Positions 19,932 through 29,215 are shown, numbered from the stretch's first letter. The stretch is 64,000 nt of DNA from JBCBSZ01 sp039185015 (GCA_039185015.1 JBCDAU010000009.1:1-64000), one strand, 5' to 3'. Notes: generated by a model not told the origin, from the letters alone. Numbers and translations: made by a program.

Positions 19932-20987
19932 CTAGTCGTCGGCGACAGTCGCCGTCGCATCGACCAGGGTGGCGAAGTACAGCCGCCCGACCGACGTCTG
20001 GAGCGACGACGACACCTCGACGCGGACCTCCTCACCCAGATGCCGAGCTCCGTCGGTGACCACGATCATCGACCCGTCCATGAGGAAGCCGACTCCCTGA
20101 CCGGGCTCCTTCCCCTCCCGGATGATCGCCACCTCGTGACGCGAGCCGGGCTGGATGTCCGGGCGAAGGCTGTCGGCGAGGACGTCGACCTCGACCACCG
20201 AGACGCCGTCGATGCGGGCGAGGGCGGCGAGCGGCCGGTCAAGGGTCAGCAGCGTCACGCGGAGCCGCTTGCCCAGCGCGATGAGCTTGGAGTCGACGGC
20301 CTCGACGCCAGGGAGATCGTCGTCGAGGACGTGGACGCGGATGCGCCGATCCGCAGCCAGCTCCTCCACGACCTCGAGGCCGCGGCGACCCCGGCGACGA
20401 CGCTCCGGCTCCTGCGCGTCGGCGATGCCCTGCAGCTCGTCGAGCACGAACCGGGGCACGAGGAGGTCGCCACGGAGAAAGCCGGACTTCGCGACACCCA
20501 GCAGGCGGCCGTCGATCAGCGCGCTGGTGTCGAGCAGGAGCGCGTCCTCGGTCGAGGGCGCATCGCCGAAGCGAGACGACGCCCCGACCGGGCGGGTGCT
20601 GAGCCCGGCCAGGCCGAGGAGCTCGCGGGACTTCTTCGACGCGACCCGGAACCCGCCGTACGCGCCGATCCACACGGCGAGGCCGAAGACCGACCACCCC
20701 CACTCCGGGCGGAGCAGCACGAGCGGTGCGAGGCCGACCATGGCGCCGAACCCGCCGGCGACGGCGGCGCCGATGGACCCGACCAGGAGCTCGCCGGCGC
20801 TGTAGTTCGAGGAGGATCGTTCGAGGTAGCCGAGCAGCCGGGCGAGCGCGCGTCCGATGAGGCCACCGACCACGTAGCCCAACGCGGCGCCGAGGCTCGC
20901 TCCCGCGAGCGGCTCGTCGCCGGCCAGGCCGTGTCCGGTCGCCGTGGCCATGACGACAACGAGCAGGCGCACGACCTCGACGAACAC
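19932..20987 (-). CDS. Membrane PIN-TRAM domain protein (YacL-like)
   Basis: 351 residues. The N-terminal third has about four transmembrane helices (LLVVVMATATGHGLAG; ALGYVVGGLIG; LLVGSIGAAVAGGFGAM; VFGLAVWIGAYGG). A PIN nuclease domain with acidic residues follows (LLLDTSALIDGR; LDDDLPGVEAVDSKLIALG), then a C-terminal TRAM domain. B. subtilis YacL has this plan; PIN domains cleave RNA, but the target here is unknown. I chose GTG 20987 because AAGGAGGT is just upstream (20991-20998); a GTG at 21050 would add 21 charged residues before the first helix. rlmB follows in the same operon. Confidence 0.87.
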   Translation of the reverse strand: MFVEVVRLLVVVMATATGHGLAGDEPLAGASLGAALGYVVGGLIGRALARLLGYLERSSSNYSAGELLVGSIGAAVAGGFGAMVGLAPLVLLRPEWGWSVFGLAVWIGAYGGFRVASKKSRELLGLAGLSTRPVGASSRFGDAPSTEDALLLDTSALIDGRLLGVAKSGFLRGDLLVPRFVLDELQGIADAQEPERRRRGRRGLEVVEELAADRRIRVHVLDDDLPGVEAVDSKLIALGKRLRVTLLTLDRPLAALARIDGVSVVEVDVLADSLRPDIQPGSRHEVAIIREGKEPGQGVGFLMDGSMIVVTDGARHLGEEVRVEVSSSLQTSVGRLYFATLVDATATVADD

Positions 20988-21084
20988 TCCACCTCCTTCC
21001 GTGTCCTCCCATCGGCGCTTCTGGCGGGTTCGTTGAGTCACGACATGCACCCACCTCCGTCCGACGCCCGGACGAGGACGCAGC

Positions 21085-21090
21085 TACAGT
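21085..21090 (+). promoter_or_regulatory. -10 hexamer TACAGT before the Crp-type gene
   Basis: TACAGT ends 10 nt before ATG 21101. With initiation about 7 nt after the hexamer, the mRNA leader would be only a few nucleotides. Confidence 0.5.
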
Positions 21091-21100
21091 CGGCGACGCC

Positions 21101-21772
21101 ATGACTGATGTCACACAGTTCGAGGGCATCCCGCTCCTGAGCGGACTCAACCGCGACGAGATGCAACAGGTGTCCGATGCGGCTCGTCCGCTCATGCTGG
21201 AGCGCGGCCAAGTGCTCTTCGCCCAGAACGACGATTCGACCGAGCTCTTCGTCGTCGGGTCGGGCCGGATCGCCATCACCCGAGGCTTCATCGACGGGCG
21301 CGAGTCCGTGCTGGCGCTGATGGAGGCCGGTGACCTCTTCGGCGAGATGGGCATGTTCGGCGACGACGAGGCCAGCGCCGGCCGGTCGGCCGACGCCCGG
21401 GCCCTCGAGCGCTGCGAGGTCACAGCGATCCCCTACAGCGTCCTGCGCGACGTCTGGGATGCCCGACCGGAGCTGCTGTGGACGGTCGTGTCGCTGCTCG
21501 CCGAGCGACTGCGCGTGACCGACGAGGCCCTCGCCGACTCCATGTTCCTCGACGTCGCCGGCCGGACCGCCAAGCGCCTCCTCGAGCTGTCCGGCGGTGA
21601 GGAGATCTTCACCTTGCCCGTCACCCAGGAGGAGCTGGCCGGCATGGTCGGCGCATCCCGGGAGCGGGTCAACAAGGCGCTCGCCAGCTTCGGTCGCCTC
21701 GGATGGGTCGAGCAGACCGATCGTCGCTATCGCATCCTCGATCGCGACGCGCTCGAGCGTCGCGCCAGCTGA
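21101..21772 (+). CDS. Crp/Fnr-family transcriptional regulator
   Basis: 223 residues. The N-terminal cyclic-nucleotide-binding fold has the phosphate-binding-cassette pattern GDLFGEMGMFGDDEASAGRSA, with the conserved FGE and RSA, so a cyclic nucleotide ligand is plausible. A dimer helix follows. The C-terminal winged helix includes VTQEELAGMVGASRERVNKAL. It resembles the GlxR/Crp group of actinobacteria. ATG 21101 has a -10 box 10 nt upstream and no SD. It is divergent from the PIN-TRAM gene and convergent with disA. The regulon cannot be deduced from this window. Confidence 0.92.
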   Translation: MTDVTQFEGIPLLSGLNRDEMQQVSDAARPLMLERGQVLFAQNDDSTELFVVGSGRIAITRGFIDGRESVLALMEAGDLFGEMGMFGDDEASAGRSADARALERCEVTAIPYSVLRDVWDARPELLWTVVSLLAERLRVTDEALADSMFLDVAGRTAKRLLELSGGEEIFTLPVTQEELAGMVGASRERVNKALASFGRLGWVEQTDRRYRILDRDALERRAS

Positions 21773-21826
21773 CCTCGCACGGCAGCCGGGCGCGGGACGG
21801 ATCCGGCACCCTCGCGCCGACGGGTA

Positions 21827-22894
21827 CTAGGTCGCCCGGAGGACGCTCACCTCGGCGAGCCGTCGGAGCCCGTCCTTGATGAGCTGGGCCCGCTCGTCGG
21901 AGAGGCCGCCGACCTCGACCAGGTCGGCGTGGGTCGCACGCAGGATCTTCTGCAGGCTCCCGAAGGTCTGGACGACGGCCTCGACGACCGGCCACGGCAA
22001 CCGAGGGACCTGAGCGAGCAATCGGTAGCCGCGGGCCGCCATCGGCTGGTCGAGATCGCTGCCGCCCGGCAGCCCCAGGGCCCGGGCCACCACGTTGTCG
22101 TCCATCAGGTCGGTGTCGCCGAGCCGGGCGAGCACGCGCACGGGCGGTTCGGTCTCGTCGAGGTCGGCACCCAGCACGTAGTCGGCGATCACGAGGCGCT
22201 TGGTCTGGTCGACGCCGGCCATCAGCTCGCCGACCTGGAGATCGACGAGGCGACCGTCGACCCCGAGCTCGATGATGTCGCCCTCCAGCTCGCTCACGAC
22301 CCGGCTCATCGTCTCGCTGAGCTGGACGACGTCGATGACGTCGCGCAGCGTCACCACATCCTCGATCTCGAGCGTGGACAGCTCGGCCGCCTCGCGATCG
22401 AGCCGATCTCGATACCGCTGCAGGGTCTGGAGGGCCTGGTTGGCCCGATCGAGCAGCTGCGGTGTCGGCGGGATCTGGTGCTGCTCGTCGCCCAGGTACA
22501 CGGTGATGACCCGCTGGTCCTCGGAGACGGCCACGACGGGGGCACCCAGCGACCGGGCGACGCGCTCGGCGGTGCGGTGACGCGTCCCGGTCTCGGTGGT
22601 CGGGATGTGCGGGTCGGGCACGAGATGGACGTTGGCCCGGGCGATCCGGCTCGCATCGTGAGCGAGGATGATCGCGCCGTCCATCTTCGCCAGCTCCGAG
22701 AGTCGCTGCGGGCTGAAGGCGGCATCGAGCAGGAACCCGCCCGAGCAGATGTTGAGCACCTCGGGACCGTCACCGATGACGATCAGGGCCCCCATGTCCG
22801 CCTGGAGCACGCGGTCGAGGCCGTCGCGCAGTGGCCGTCCCGGGGCGGTCGCCGCGAGCGCTCTGAGAAGCGGAGCGCTGCGAGGCTTGGCCAT
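21827..22894 (-). CDS. disA: Diadenylate cyclase DisA
   Basis: 355 residues. It makes cyclic di-AMP from two ATP and scans DNA. The DAC domain carries DGA at residues 72-74 and RHRT at 105-108 (TGTRHRTAERVA). A helical linker and a C-terminal helix-hairpin-helix domain follow. ATG 22894 is supported by TACGAT ending 6 nt upstream; the GTG at 22900 would touch that -10 box. It lies downstream of radA, a neighbour pair conserved in many Gram-positive bacteria, where RadA restrains DisA activity. It has its own leaderless promoter in the 85-bp gap. Confidence 0.97.
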   Translation of the reverse strand: MAKPRSAPLLRALAATAPGRPLRDGLDRVLQADMGALIVIGDGPEVLNICSGGFLLDAAFSPQRLSELAKMDGAIILAHDASRIARANVHLVPDPHIPTTETGTRHRTAERVARSLGAPVVAVSEDQRVITVYLGDEQHQIPPTPQLLDRANQALQTLQRYRDRLDREAAELSTLEIEDVVTLRDVIDVVQLSETMSRVVSELEGDIIELGVDGRLVDLQVGELMAGVDQTKRLVIADYVLGADLDETEPPVRVLARLGDTDLMDDNVVARALGLPGGSDLDQPMAARGYRLLAQVPRLPWPVVEAVVQTFGSLQKILRATHADLVEVGGLSDERAQLIKDGLRRLAEVSVLRAT

Positions 22895-22900
22895 ACCCAC

Positions 22901-22906
22901 ATCGTA
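22901..22906 (-). promoter_or_regulatory. Leaderless promoter -10 of disA
   Basis: TACGAT on the minus strand, 6 nt before ATG 22894. It gives disA a start site separate from radA and argues against the upstream GTG. Confidence 0.6.
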
Positions 22907-22979
22907 CGGCGCCTCGCAGGAGCACGCTCAGAGACGACGGGCCCACGTTCAGCGGATCCGGCCCCGTCTCGTGCGACGT

Positions 22980-24344
22980 TCACTCGGCGAGGCCGCAGAG
23001 CTCCAGCGCCTCGGCGACGTGCTCGACCCGCAGCGCCCGCAGCCCCTCGGGAGGTTCGGGGCACGATGCCGGGACGACCGCCGACCGGAACCCCAACCGG
23101 GCCGCCTCGGCCAGTCGACGCTCGAGGTGCGGCACCCGGCGGATCTCCCCACCGAGACCGACCTCGCCGCACGCGACGACCGAGCCGCCGACGGTCGCAC
23201 CGGACTTGGAGGAAGCGCAGGCCAGCAACAGGGCGAGATCAGCGGCCGGCTCGACGACACGGACACCTCCGGAGGTGGCCGCGTAGACGTCGTCCTGCAC
23301 GAGCCGCACGCCGGCCCGCTTGTCGAGCACGGCGAGCAGGAGGCCGAGCCGTGACGCATCGACGCCGTGCGCGGTGCGGCGGGGCTGGGGCAGACCGGAC
23401 CGGACCACGAGGGCCTGGGTCTCCACCAACAGCGGCCGGTGACCCTCGACGACCGGCACGACGACCGAACCGGGCACACCGTCTCGACGGTCGGCGAGGA
23501 ACAGCGCGCTCGGGTCGGTGACGCCGCGCAGACCCGAGGTCGTCATCTCGAACACGCCGAGCTCGTCGGTGCCCCCGAAGCGGTGCTTCACGGCCCGCAG
23601 CAGGCGCAGCGACGTGTGGCGGTCGCCGTCGAAGGAGAGGACGGTGTCGACCACGTGCTCGAGCACCCGCGGCCCGGCGAGGGCGCCGTCCTTGGTCACG
23701 TGACCCACCAGCACCAGGACCAGCCCGCGGCTCTTCGCCTCGCGCACCAGGTGCTGGGCGCACTCCCGAACCTGCGAGGGCGAGCCCGGCAACGACGAGG
23801 ACTCCGGGTGGTGGACGGTCTGGATGGAGTCGACCACCACGACATCGGGTGCGAGCTCGTCGAGCTGAGCGACGATCTCGGGCACCGATGGGCTGGACGC
23901 GAGCCACACCCCGTCGGTGGGCAGCTCCAGGCGGACCGCCCGAGCGCGCACCTGGGCCGCCGACTCCTCGGCCGAGACGTAGAGGACCCTGGCACCTTCG
24001 CCGGCGAGCCCGGCGACGGCCTGGAGCAGCAGGGTGGACTTGCCGATGCCCGGCTCACCACCGACCAGGGTGACCGAGTCTCCGATCAACCCACCGCCCA
24101 GGACCCGGTCGAGCTCCTCGACCCCGGTCGCCCAGCGCGGCACACCGTGGAGATCGATCTCGCCCAGCGGGCGGGCTGCGGCGCTCGGGACCAGACCCAC
24201 CGGCGCGGCGGGCACCTCGGCGTGCTCGACGACCGTGCCCCACTCGCCGCAGCCGGTGCAGCGCCCCACCCACGAGGCCGACTGCGTGCCGCAGCTCGAG
24301 CACCGATAGGTGACCTTGGCCTTCGCCGTCTTCGCCATCGCCAT
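22980..24344 (-). CDS. radA: DNA repair protein RadA (Sms)
   Basis: 454-residue branch-migration helicase for recombination. An N-terminal C4 zinc motif uses C15, C18, C29 and C32 (YRCSSCG; RCTGCGEW). A RecA-like domain has Walker A GEPGIGKST (residues 97-105) and a Lon-like C-terminal domain follows. The usual RadA signature KNRFG is KHRFG here (KHRFGGTDELG, near residue 250). The start is ATG 24344 or 24338; neither has an SD. The frame stays open upstream to 24485, but that part has no family similarity. disA follows 85 bp downstream. Confidence 0.95.
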   Translation of the reverse strand: MAMAKTAKAKVTYRCSSCGTQSASWVGRCTGCGEWGTVVEHAEVPAAPVGLVPSAAARPLGEIDLHGVPRWATGVEELDRVLGGGLIGDSVTLVGGEPGIGKSTLLLQAVAGLAGEGARVLYVSAEESAAQVRARAVRLELPTDGVWLASSPSVPEIVAQLDELAPDVVVVDSIQTVHHPESSSLPGSPSQVRECAQHLVREAKSRGLVLVLVGHVTKDGALAGPRVLEHVVDTVLSFDGDRHTSLRLLRAVKHRFGGTDELGVFEMTTSGLRGVTDPSALFLADRRDGVPGSVVVPVVEGHRPLLVETQALVVRSGLPQPRRTAHGVDASRLGLLLAVLDKRAGVRLVQDDVYAATSGGVRVVEPAADLALLLACASSKSGATVGGSVVACGEVGLGGEIRRVPHLERRLAEAARLGFRSAVVPASCPEPPEGLRALRVEHVAEALELCGLAE

Positions 24345-24408
24345 CACCAGGCATGCTGGCGCAGGGGTGTGGCACAGCGGCGGATCACCCGTTCGCTCGA
24401 GAACACAG

Positions 24409-24443
24409 CCCGGCCGTCTCTCCTTGCGGCGAGGACGGCCGGG
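24409..24443 (-). terminator. Hairpin after the LppM-like gene
   Basis: A perfect 10-bp stem CCCGGCCGTC/GACGGCCGGG with a 15-nt loop, 26 nt past the stop of the minus-strand gene at 24470. Read on the minus strand it includes GTCCTCGCC, the box also found in the R3/R4 repeats. Confidence 0.75.
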
Positions 24444-24469
24444 GGGTCCGGGACCACGCCAGGGCGCAC

Positions 24470-25354
24470 TCAGCCGGGGCGCCACTCGCCGGTGTCGACC
24501 TCGATGTCGTCGGGGGCGGGCGCAGGACGGGGGCCGGGGAGCGCGGCAGCCGGAGTCGGCGCGGCCATCGGCGTGGGGTCGAGCCTGGGTGCGTCGTCAC
24601 CGGGCGGCGGCTCGGACGGTGGCTCGGGGGCTCGACGACGACGGCGGCGACCCAACCACCACCACAGCAGCACGAGCACCCAGGCCACGGCGAGGCCGAG
24701 TGCGACGGTGCGGGCGAGCTCGCGTTGGTCGTCGGCGTCCGAGCGGAGCGCGAGGGCCTCGTCGTCGACGACCACGCTCGACGTGCTGACCTCACCCGGG
24801 CTGTCGCCCGCGGCGAAGCGCCGTTCGACCGGTTCGGCGCCGGGCACGGTGAGCCGGACGATCATCGACAGGTCGACGTCACCGAGGTCCGCATCGGCCC
24901 GACCGAGGGCCGAGCCATCGAGCAGCTCGGTGACCTCGGCGTCGGAGAGGTCCACCAGCTCGCGTCGGGGATCGATCGTCATCGACAGGTCATAGCTGCG
25001 CTCGTCGACCCCCTGGACGACGGTGAGCGACGAACCGACGACCACGCCGTCGGCGCCGTCGATCTCGGCCAGCACACCGGGCAGCGCCTCGGGCGAACCG
25101 AACCCCTTCGTCGCCCGGAGGACGGCACCCGACTCGACCGCCGGCCGCTCGAGCACCCACCCGGCTGCGGCGAGATCGTCGACCCGGAGCCCGCCGGCGA
25201 GCTCGGGGACCTCGGCGATCGCCTCCTCGTCGACGGTCACCGTCACCGTCACGGAGCCCGAGCCGTCGGGCAGGACCTCGACGTCGACAGCGAGCTCGCC
25301 TCGGCAACCGGCGAGGACCACGAGCGCGACGAGGGCGAGGACGAGGCGGCGCAT
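24470..25354 (-). CDS. Membrane-anchored lipoprotein, LppM/DUF3153-like
   Basis: 294 residues. The signal peptide MRRLVLALVALVVLAGC gives lipidated C17. A beta-rich extracytoplasmic domain follows (ELAVDVEVLPDGSGSVTVTV), then a C-terminal helix VALGLAVAWVLVLLWWWLG, an Arg-rich stop-transfer stretch and a Pro-rich cytoplasmic tail. The order lipid anchor, domain, helix and tail resembles mycobacterial LppM, an envelope protein that affects surface glycolipids; the assignment is moderate. ATG 25354 lies 9 nt after a TACGGT -10 box. It is between clpC and radA and has its own promoter and terminator. Confidence 0.7.
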   Translation of the reverse strand: MRRLVLALVALVVLAGCRGELAVDVEVLPDGSGSVTVTVTVDEEAIAEVPELAGGLRVDDLAAAGWVLERPAVESGAVLRATKGFGSPEALPGVLAEIDGADGVVVGSSLTVVQGVDERSYDLSMTIDPRRELVDLSDAEVTELLDGSALGRADADLGDVDLSMIVRLTVPGAEPVERRFAAGDSPGEVSTSSVVVDDEALALRSDADDQRELARTVALGLAVAWVLVLLWWWLGRRRRRRAPEPPSEPPPGDDAPRLDPTPMAAPTPAAALPGPRPAPAPDDIEVDTGEWRPG

Positions 25355-25363
25355 CGGCGCACG

Positions 25364-25369
25364 ACCGTA
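25364..25369 (-). promoter_or_regulatory. Leaderless-type -10 of the LppM-like gene
   Basis: TACGGT on the minus strand, 9 nt before ATG 25354, with no SD between. It lies between the clpC terminator and the gene. Confidence 0.55.
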
Positions 25370-25386
25370 GCGGCCACCGAACGCGA

Positions 25387-25416
25387 ACGTGCCCCGACCG
25401 GCTGGTCGGGGCACGT
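25387..25416 (-). terminator. clpC terminator hairpin
   Basis: A perfect 13-bp stem ACGTGCCCCGACC/GGTCGGGGCACGT with the 4-nt loop GGCT, 38 nt past the clpC stop. A second, shorter hairpin, CCGGGCC/GGCCCGG, lies at 25431-25449 directly after the stop. No T-run is present. Confidence 0.88.
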
Positions 25417-25454
25417 CGCTGGATCGGTCGCCGGGCCGTCAGGGCCCGGATGCG

Positions 25455-27989
25455 TTACTCGTCGCCCTCGCCGGCGCCGGCCTCGACCAGCGCCACCGTC
25501 GGGTCGAAGCCCTCCACCGCACGGAACGTGAGCTCGTCGTCGTTCTCGTGCACGTCGACCACGATGAGCTCGCCGGCCGAGAACTCCTTGTAGAGGATCT
25601 TCTCGGACAGGGCGTCCTCGACGTGGCGCTGGATGGCTCGCCGCAGCGGACGAGCACCGAGGGTCGGGTCGTAGCCGGTCTTGGCGAGCCACACCTTGGC
25701 GGCATCGGTGAGCTCGATGCCGAGGCCCTGACTGGCCAGCTGGGTGTTGGTCTTGGCGATCATCAGGTCGACGATCTGGGTGACCTCGTCCTGGCTCAGC
25801 TCGTGGAAGACGATCGTGTCGTCGATGCGGTTCAGGAACTCGGGGCGGAAGTGCTGCTTGAGCGCGTCCTGCACCTTCTCCTTCATCCGCTCGTACGACA
25901 CGGCCTCGTCGGACTTGGTGAAGCCCACGTTGGCCTTGCGCAGGTCGGCGGTGCCGAGGTTCGACGTCATGATCAGGACCGTGTTGCGGAAGTCGACGCT
26001 GCGGCCCTGGCTGTCGGTGAGGCGACCCTCTTCGAGGATCTGCAGCAGCGTGTTGAAGACGTCCGGATGGCCCTTCTCGATCTCGTCGAAGAGCACGACC
26101 GAGAACGGCTTGCGCCGCACGGCCTCGGTGAGCTGACCGCCCTCTTCGTACCCGACGTAGCCGGGGGGCGAGCCGACGAGGCGGCTGACCGTGTGCTTCT
26201 CCATGTACTCGGACATGTCGAGCGAGATCAGCGCGTCCTCGTCGCCGAAGAGGAACTCGGCGAGCGTCTTGGCGAGCTCGGTCTTCCCGACGCCGGACGG
26301 GCCGAGGAAGATGAACGAGCCGCCCGGGCGCTTCGGGTCCTTCAGGCCGGCACGGGTCCGACGTGTCGCCTGGGCGACGGCGTGGATGGCGTCCTGCTGA
26401 CCGATGATGCGCTTGTGGAGCTCGTCCTCCATGCGGAGGAGCTTCTGGGTCTCTTCCTCGGTGAGCTTGTAGACCGGGATGCCCGTCCAGATCGAGAGGA
26501 CCTCGGCGATCGACTCCTCGTCGACCTCGTCGAAGAGGTCGACGCCCTCGCTGCGGGCCTGCTCTTCGACCTCGCCCTTGCGACCGAGGAGCTCCTTCTC
26601 CTTGTCGCGGAGCCGGCCGGCCTCTTCGAAGTCCTGGCGCTCGACGGCCTGCTTCTTCTGCTCGACGACCTCGGCCAGCTCGTTCTCGAGCTCCTTCAGC
26701 TCCGGCGGGGTCTCCATGCGCTTGATGCGCAGCCGCGAGCCGGACTCGTCGATCAGGTCGATGGCCTTGTCGGGCAGGTGCCGGTCGGAGATGTACCGAT
26801 CGGCGAGGTTGGCCGCCGCCACGAGGGCCTGGTCGGTGATGGTGACCCGGTGGTGCGCCTCGTAGCGATCGCGGAGGCCCTTGAGGATCTCGATCGTGTG
26901 GGCGACCGTCGGCTCCTCGACCTTGATCGGCTGGAAGCGCCGCTCGAGGGCCGCGTCCTTCTCGAGGTGCTTGCGGTATTCGTCGAGGGTCGTGGCGCCG
27001 ATGGTCTGCAGCTCGCCACGGGCGAGCATCGGCTTGAGGATCGAGGCCGCGTCGATGGCGCCCTCGGCCGCACCGGCACCGACGAGCGTGTGGAGCTCGT
27101 CGATGAACAGGATGATGTCGCCGCGGGTCTTGATTTCCTTCAGCACCTTCTTGAGGCGCTCCTCGAAGTCGCCGCGGTAGCGGGAGCCCGCCACCAGCGC
27201 ACCGAGGTCGAGGGTGTAGAGGTGCTTGTTCCGCAGCGTGTCGGGCACGTCGCCCGAGGCGATCTTCTGGGCGAGGCCCTCGACGATCGCCGTCTTGCCG
27301 ACGCCGGGCTCACCGATGAGGACCGGGTTGTTCTTGGTGCGGCGGCTGAGCACCTGCATGACCCGCTCGGTCTCGCGCTCACGGCCGATGACCGGGTCGA
27401 GCTGCTTGTCGCGGGCGATCTGGGTGAGGTTGCGACCGAACTGGTCGAGCACGAGCGAGCCACTGGCCGACGCCTCGCCCGATTCGGACCGTCCGCCGGC
27501 GGCCGCCGGCTCCTTGCCGCCGCCACCCGACGGCGCCTGGCCCGACGGGCCGCTGTAGCCGGAGAGCAGCTGGATGACCTGCTGACGCACGCGGGACAGG
27601 TCGGCGCCGAGCTTCACGAGCACCTGCGCGGCGACGCCCTCACCCTCGCGGATCAGCCCGAGCAGGATGTGCTCGGTGCCGATGTAGTTGTGCCCGAGCT
27701 GCAGCGCTTCGCGCAGCGACAGCTCGAGGACCTTCTTGGCTCGGGGGGTGAAGGGGATGTGGCCGCTCGGCGAGGCGCCGCCCTGGCCGATGATCTCCTC
27801 CACCTGGCTCCGCACGGCCTCGAGCGAGATCCCGAGCGACTCGAGCGCCTTGGCGGCGACCCCCTCGCCCTCGTGGATCAGCCCGAGCAGGATGTGCTCG
27901 GTGCCGATGTAGTTGTGGTTGAGGAGCCGTGCCTCTTCCTGGGCGAGCACGACCACCCGACGAGCCCGATCGGTGAACCGTTCGAACAC
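25455..27989 (-). CDS. clpC: ATP-dependent Clp protease ATPase subunit ClpC
   Basis: 844-residue AAA+ unfoldase that feeds proteins to ClpP. Two N-terminal Clp_N repeats both contain NHNYIGTEHILLGLI or GHNYIGTEHILLGLI. Two Walker A motifs, GEPGVGKT and GPSGVGKT, mark D1 and D2; a UVR-like middle region (QDFEEAGRLRDKE) lies between them. Length and order are standard for ClpC. GTG 27989 has a strong SD, GGGGAGGT, 3-4 nt upstream. In actinobacteria ClgR often controls clpC; I do not see a clear ClgR operator in 27990-28215. A strong terminator follows. Confidence 0.98.
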   Translation of the reverse strand: MFERFTDRARRVVVLAQEEARLLNHNYIGTEHILLGLIHEGEGVAAKALESLGISLEAVRSQVEEIIGQGGASPSGHIPFTPRAKKVLELSLREALQLGHNYIGTEHILLGLIREGEGVAAQVLVKLGADLSRVRQQVIQLLSGYSGPSGQAPSGGGGKEPAAAGGRSESGEASASGSLVLDQFGRNLTQIARDKQLDPVIGRERETERVMQVLSRRTKNNPVLIGEPGVGKTAIVEGLAQKIASGDVPDTLRNKHLYTLDLGALVAGSRYRGDFEERLKKVLKEIKTRGDIILFIDELHTLVGAGAAEGAIDAASILKPMLARGELQTIGATTLDEYRKHLEKDAALERRFQPIKVEEPTVAHTIEILKGLRDRYEAHHRVTITDQALVAAANLADRYISDRHLPDKAIDLIDESGSRLRIKRMETPPELKELENELAEVVEQKKQAVERQDFEEAGRLRDKEKELLGRKGEVEEQARSEGVDLFDEVDEESIAEVLSIWTGIPVYKLTEEETQKLLRMEDELHKRIIGQQDAIHAVAQATRRTRAGLKDPKRPGGSFIFLGPSGVGKTELAKTLAEFLFGDEDALISLDMSEYMEKHTVSRLVGSPPGYVGYEEGGQLTEAVRRKPFSVVLFDEIEKGHPDVFNTLLQILEEGRLTDSQGRSVDFRNTVLIMTSNLGTADLRKANVGFTKSDEAVSYERMKEKVQDALKQHFRPEFLNRIDDTIVFHELSQDEVTQIVDLMIAKTNTQLASQGLGIELTDAAKVWLAKTGYDPTLGARPLRRAIQRHVEDALSEKILYKEFSAGELIVVDVHENDDELTFRAVEGFDPTVALVEAGAGEGDE

Positions 27990-28202
27990 GTGACCTCCCC
28001 AGGTCTGACGATGTAGCGGACGAGTGTACCGGGAGCCTCCCGGTGGCCCCTCCCGACCTCGTGTCGGCCGATCGGGGATTCACAACAGGGTACGGGGAGG
28101 ATGTCGCGACCCGACATCGAAGCCGAAGTCCACGCCACGTGGTCGTGACGACCGACCGCCGATCCGGTGCCCACTGGTTGTGGGACCCCCTCGACCGGCC
28201 GG

Positions 28203-28208
28203 TACCGT
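28203..28208 (+). promoter_or_regulatory. Leaderless promoter -10 of the polyprenyl synthase gene
   Basis: TACCGT, exactly 7 nt before GTG 28216. There is no SD, so transcription probably begins at or next to the start codon. Confidence 0.6.
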
Positions 28209-28215
28209 CGTGCAC

Positions 28216-29190
28216 GTGGCCTCGCTCAGCCCCCTGCAGCGCCTCGACGACGACACGGCCCAGATGGAGCGCGTCGAAGCCGCGCTGAAGGCCGCCGTCA
28301 CGGCTGACGACCAGTTCCTCACCGAGGTGGCCAGCCACCTGATCATCGCCGGCGGCAAGCGGCTCCGGCCGGCGTTCGTCATCGCGTCGGGCACCTGCCT
28401 CCAGCCGACCGCGACCGTCACCGATGACCTGGTCCAGGCCGGCGTGTCGGTCGAGCTCGTCCACCTGGGCTCGCTCTACCACGACGACGTGATCGACGAG
28501 GCCGACATGCGGCGCACCGTCGAGACGGTCAACCACCGGTGGAGCAACCTGACCGCCATCCTCTCGGGCGACTTCCTGCTGGCGAAGGCCTCGGAGATCG
28601 CGGCGTCGCTCGGCACCGAGGTCGCCGGTCTCCTCGCCGCGACCATCGCCCAGCTCTGCGAGGGTCAGGTCGTCGAGCTGCAGCGGATCTACGACGTCGG
28701 TCGCACCGAGGAGCAGTACCTCTCCGCGATCGAGGGCAAGACCGCCGCGCTCTACGCCACGTCATGTCGCATCGGAGCGATCGTCTCCGGCTTCGACCGC
28801 GACCTGATCGACCGCCTCACCGAGTTCGGCCGGCTCTACGGCATGGCGTTCCAGGTGATCGACGACGTGCTCGACATCACCGCCACCGAGGAACAGATCG
28901 GCAAGCCGCCGAACGACGTGGTCGAGGGCGTGTACACGCTGCCCGTGATCCGTCACCTGGCCGCCGAGCCCGATGGCGTCGTCGCCTCGATGCTCGGCAC
29001 CCGGCTGGACGAGGAGGACCGCGACAAGGTCCGCTCGATCGTGGCCTCGTCCGAGGCGCTCGCCTCGTCGATCGTCACGGCCGACGAGTACTGCGTGAAG
29101 GCGCTCGACCTCGTGGCCGACCTACCGGACTCGCAGGGCGCCGACGGCATGCGGGCCGCCACCCGCAACCTGCTCGCCTCGCTGCCGTAG
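28216..29190 (+). CDS. Polyprenyl (long-chain all-trans) diphosphate synthase
   Basis: 324 residues. It condenses isopentenyl diphosphate with allylic primers, probably for the menaquinone side chain. GGKRLRP (46-52) binds IPP. The first aspartate-rich motif is DDVID (90-94), preceded by LVHLGSLYH as in long-chain enzymes, and the second is DDVLD (216-220). I chose GTG 28216 from the -10 box 7 nt upstream; GTG 28210 is possible, and the frame stays open to 28024 without family similarity. It is divergent from clpC and convergent with the epoxide hydrolase. The product length cannot be read off safely. Confidence 0.93.
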   Translation: MASLSPLQRLDDDTAQMERVEAALKAAVTADDQFLTEVASHLIIAGGKRLRPAFVIASGTCLQPTATVTDDLVQAGVSVELVHLGSLYHDDVIDEADMRRTVETVNHRWSNLTAILSGDFLLAKASEIAASLGTEVAGLLAATIAQLCEGQVVELQRIYDVGRTEEQYLSAIEGKTAALYATSCRIGAIVSGFDRDLIDRLTEFGRLYGMAFQVIDDVLDITATEEQIGKPPNDVVEGVYTLPVIRHLAAEPDGVVASMLGTRLDEEDRDKVRSIVASSEALASSIVTADEYCVKALDLVADLPDSQGADGMRAATRNLLASLP

Positions 29191-29202
29191 CTCGCAGCGA
29201 GC
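29190..29202. terminator. Small hairpin between convergent genes
   Basis: GCTCG-CAG-CGAGC directly at the polyprenyl synthase stop; the epoxide hydrolase stop is 14 bp further on. It is short (5 bp) and therefore a weak candidate. Confidence 0.4.
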
Positions 29203-29215
29203 GCCGGCTGCGCCG

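Noticed and set aside
25389..28016. An 875-codon plus-strand frame opposite clpC
   Set aside because: It mirrors the ClpC coding sequence in composition and has no family features.
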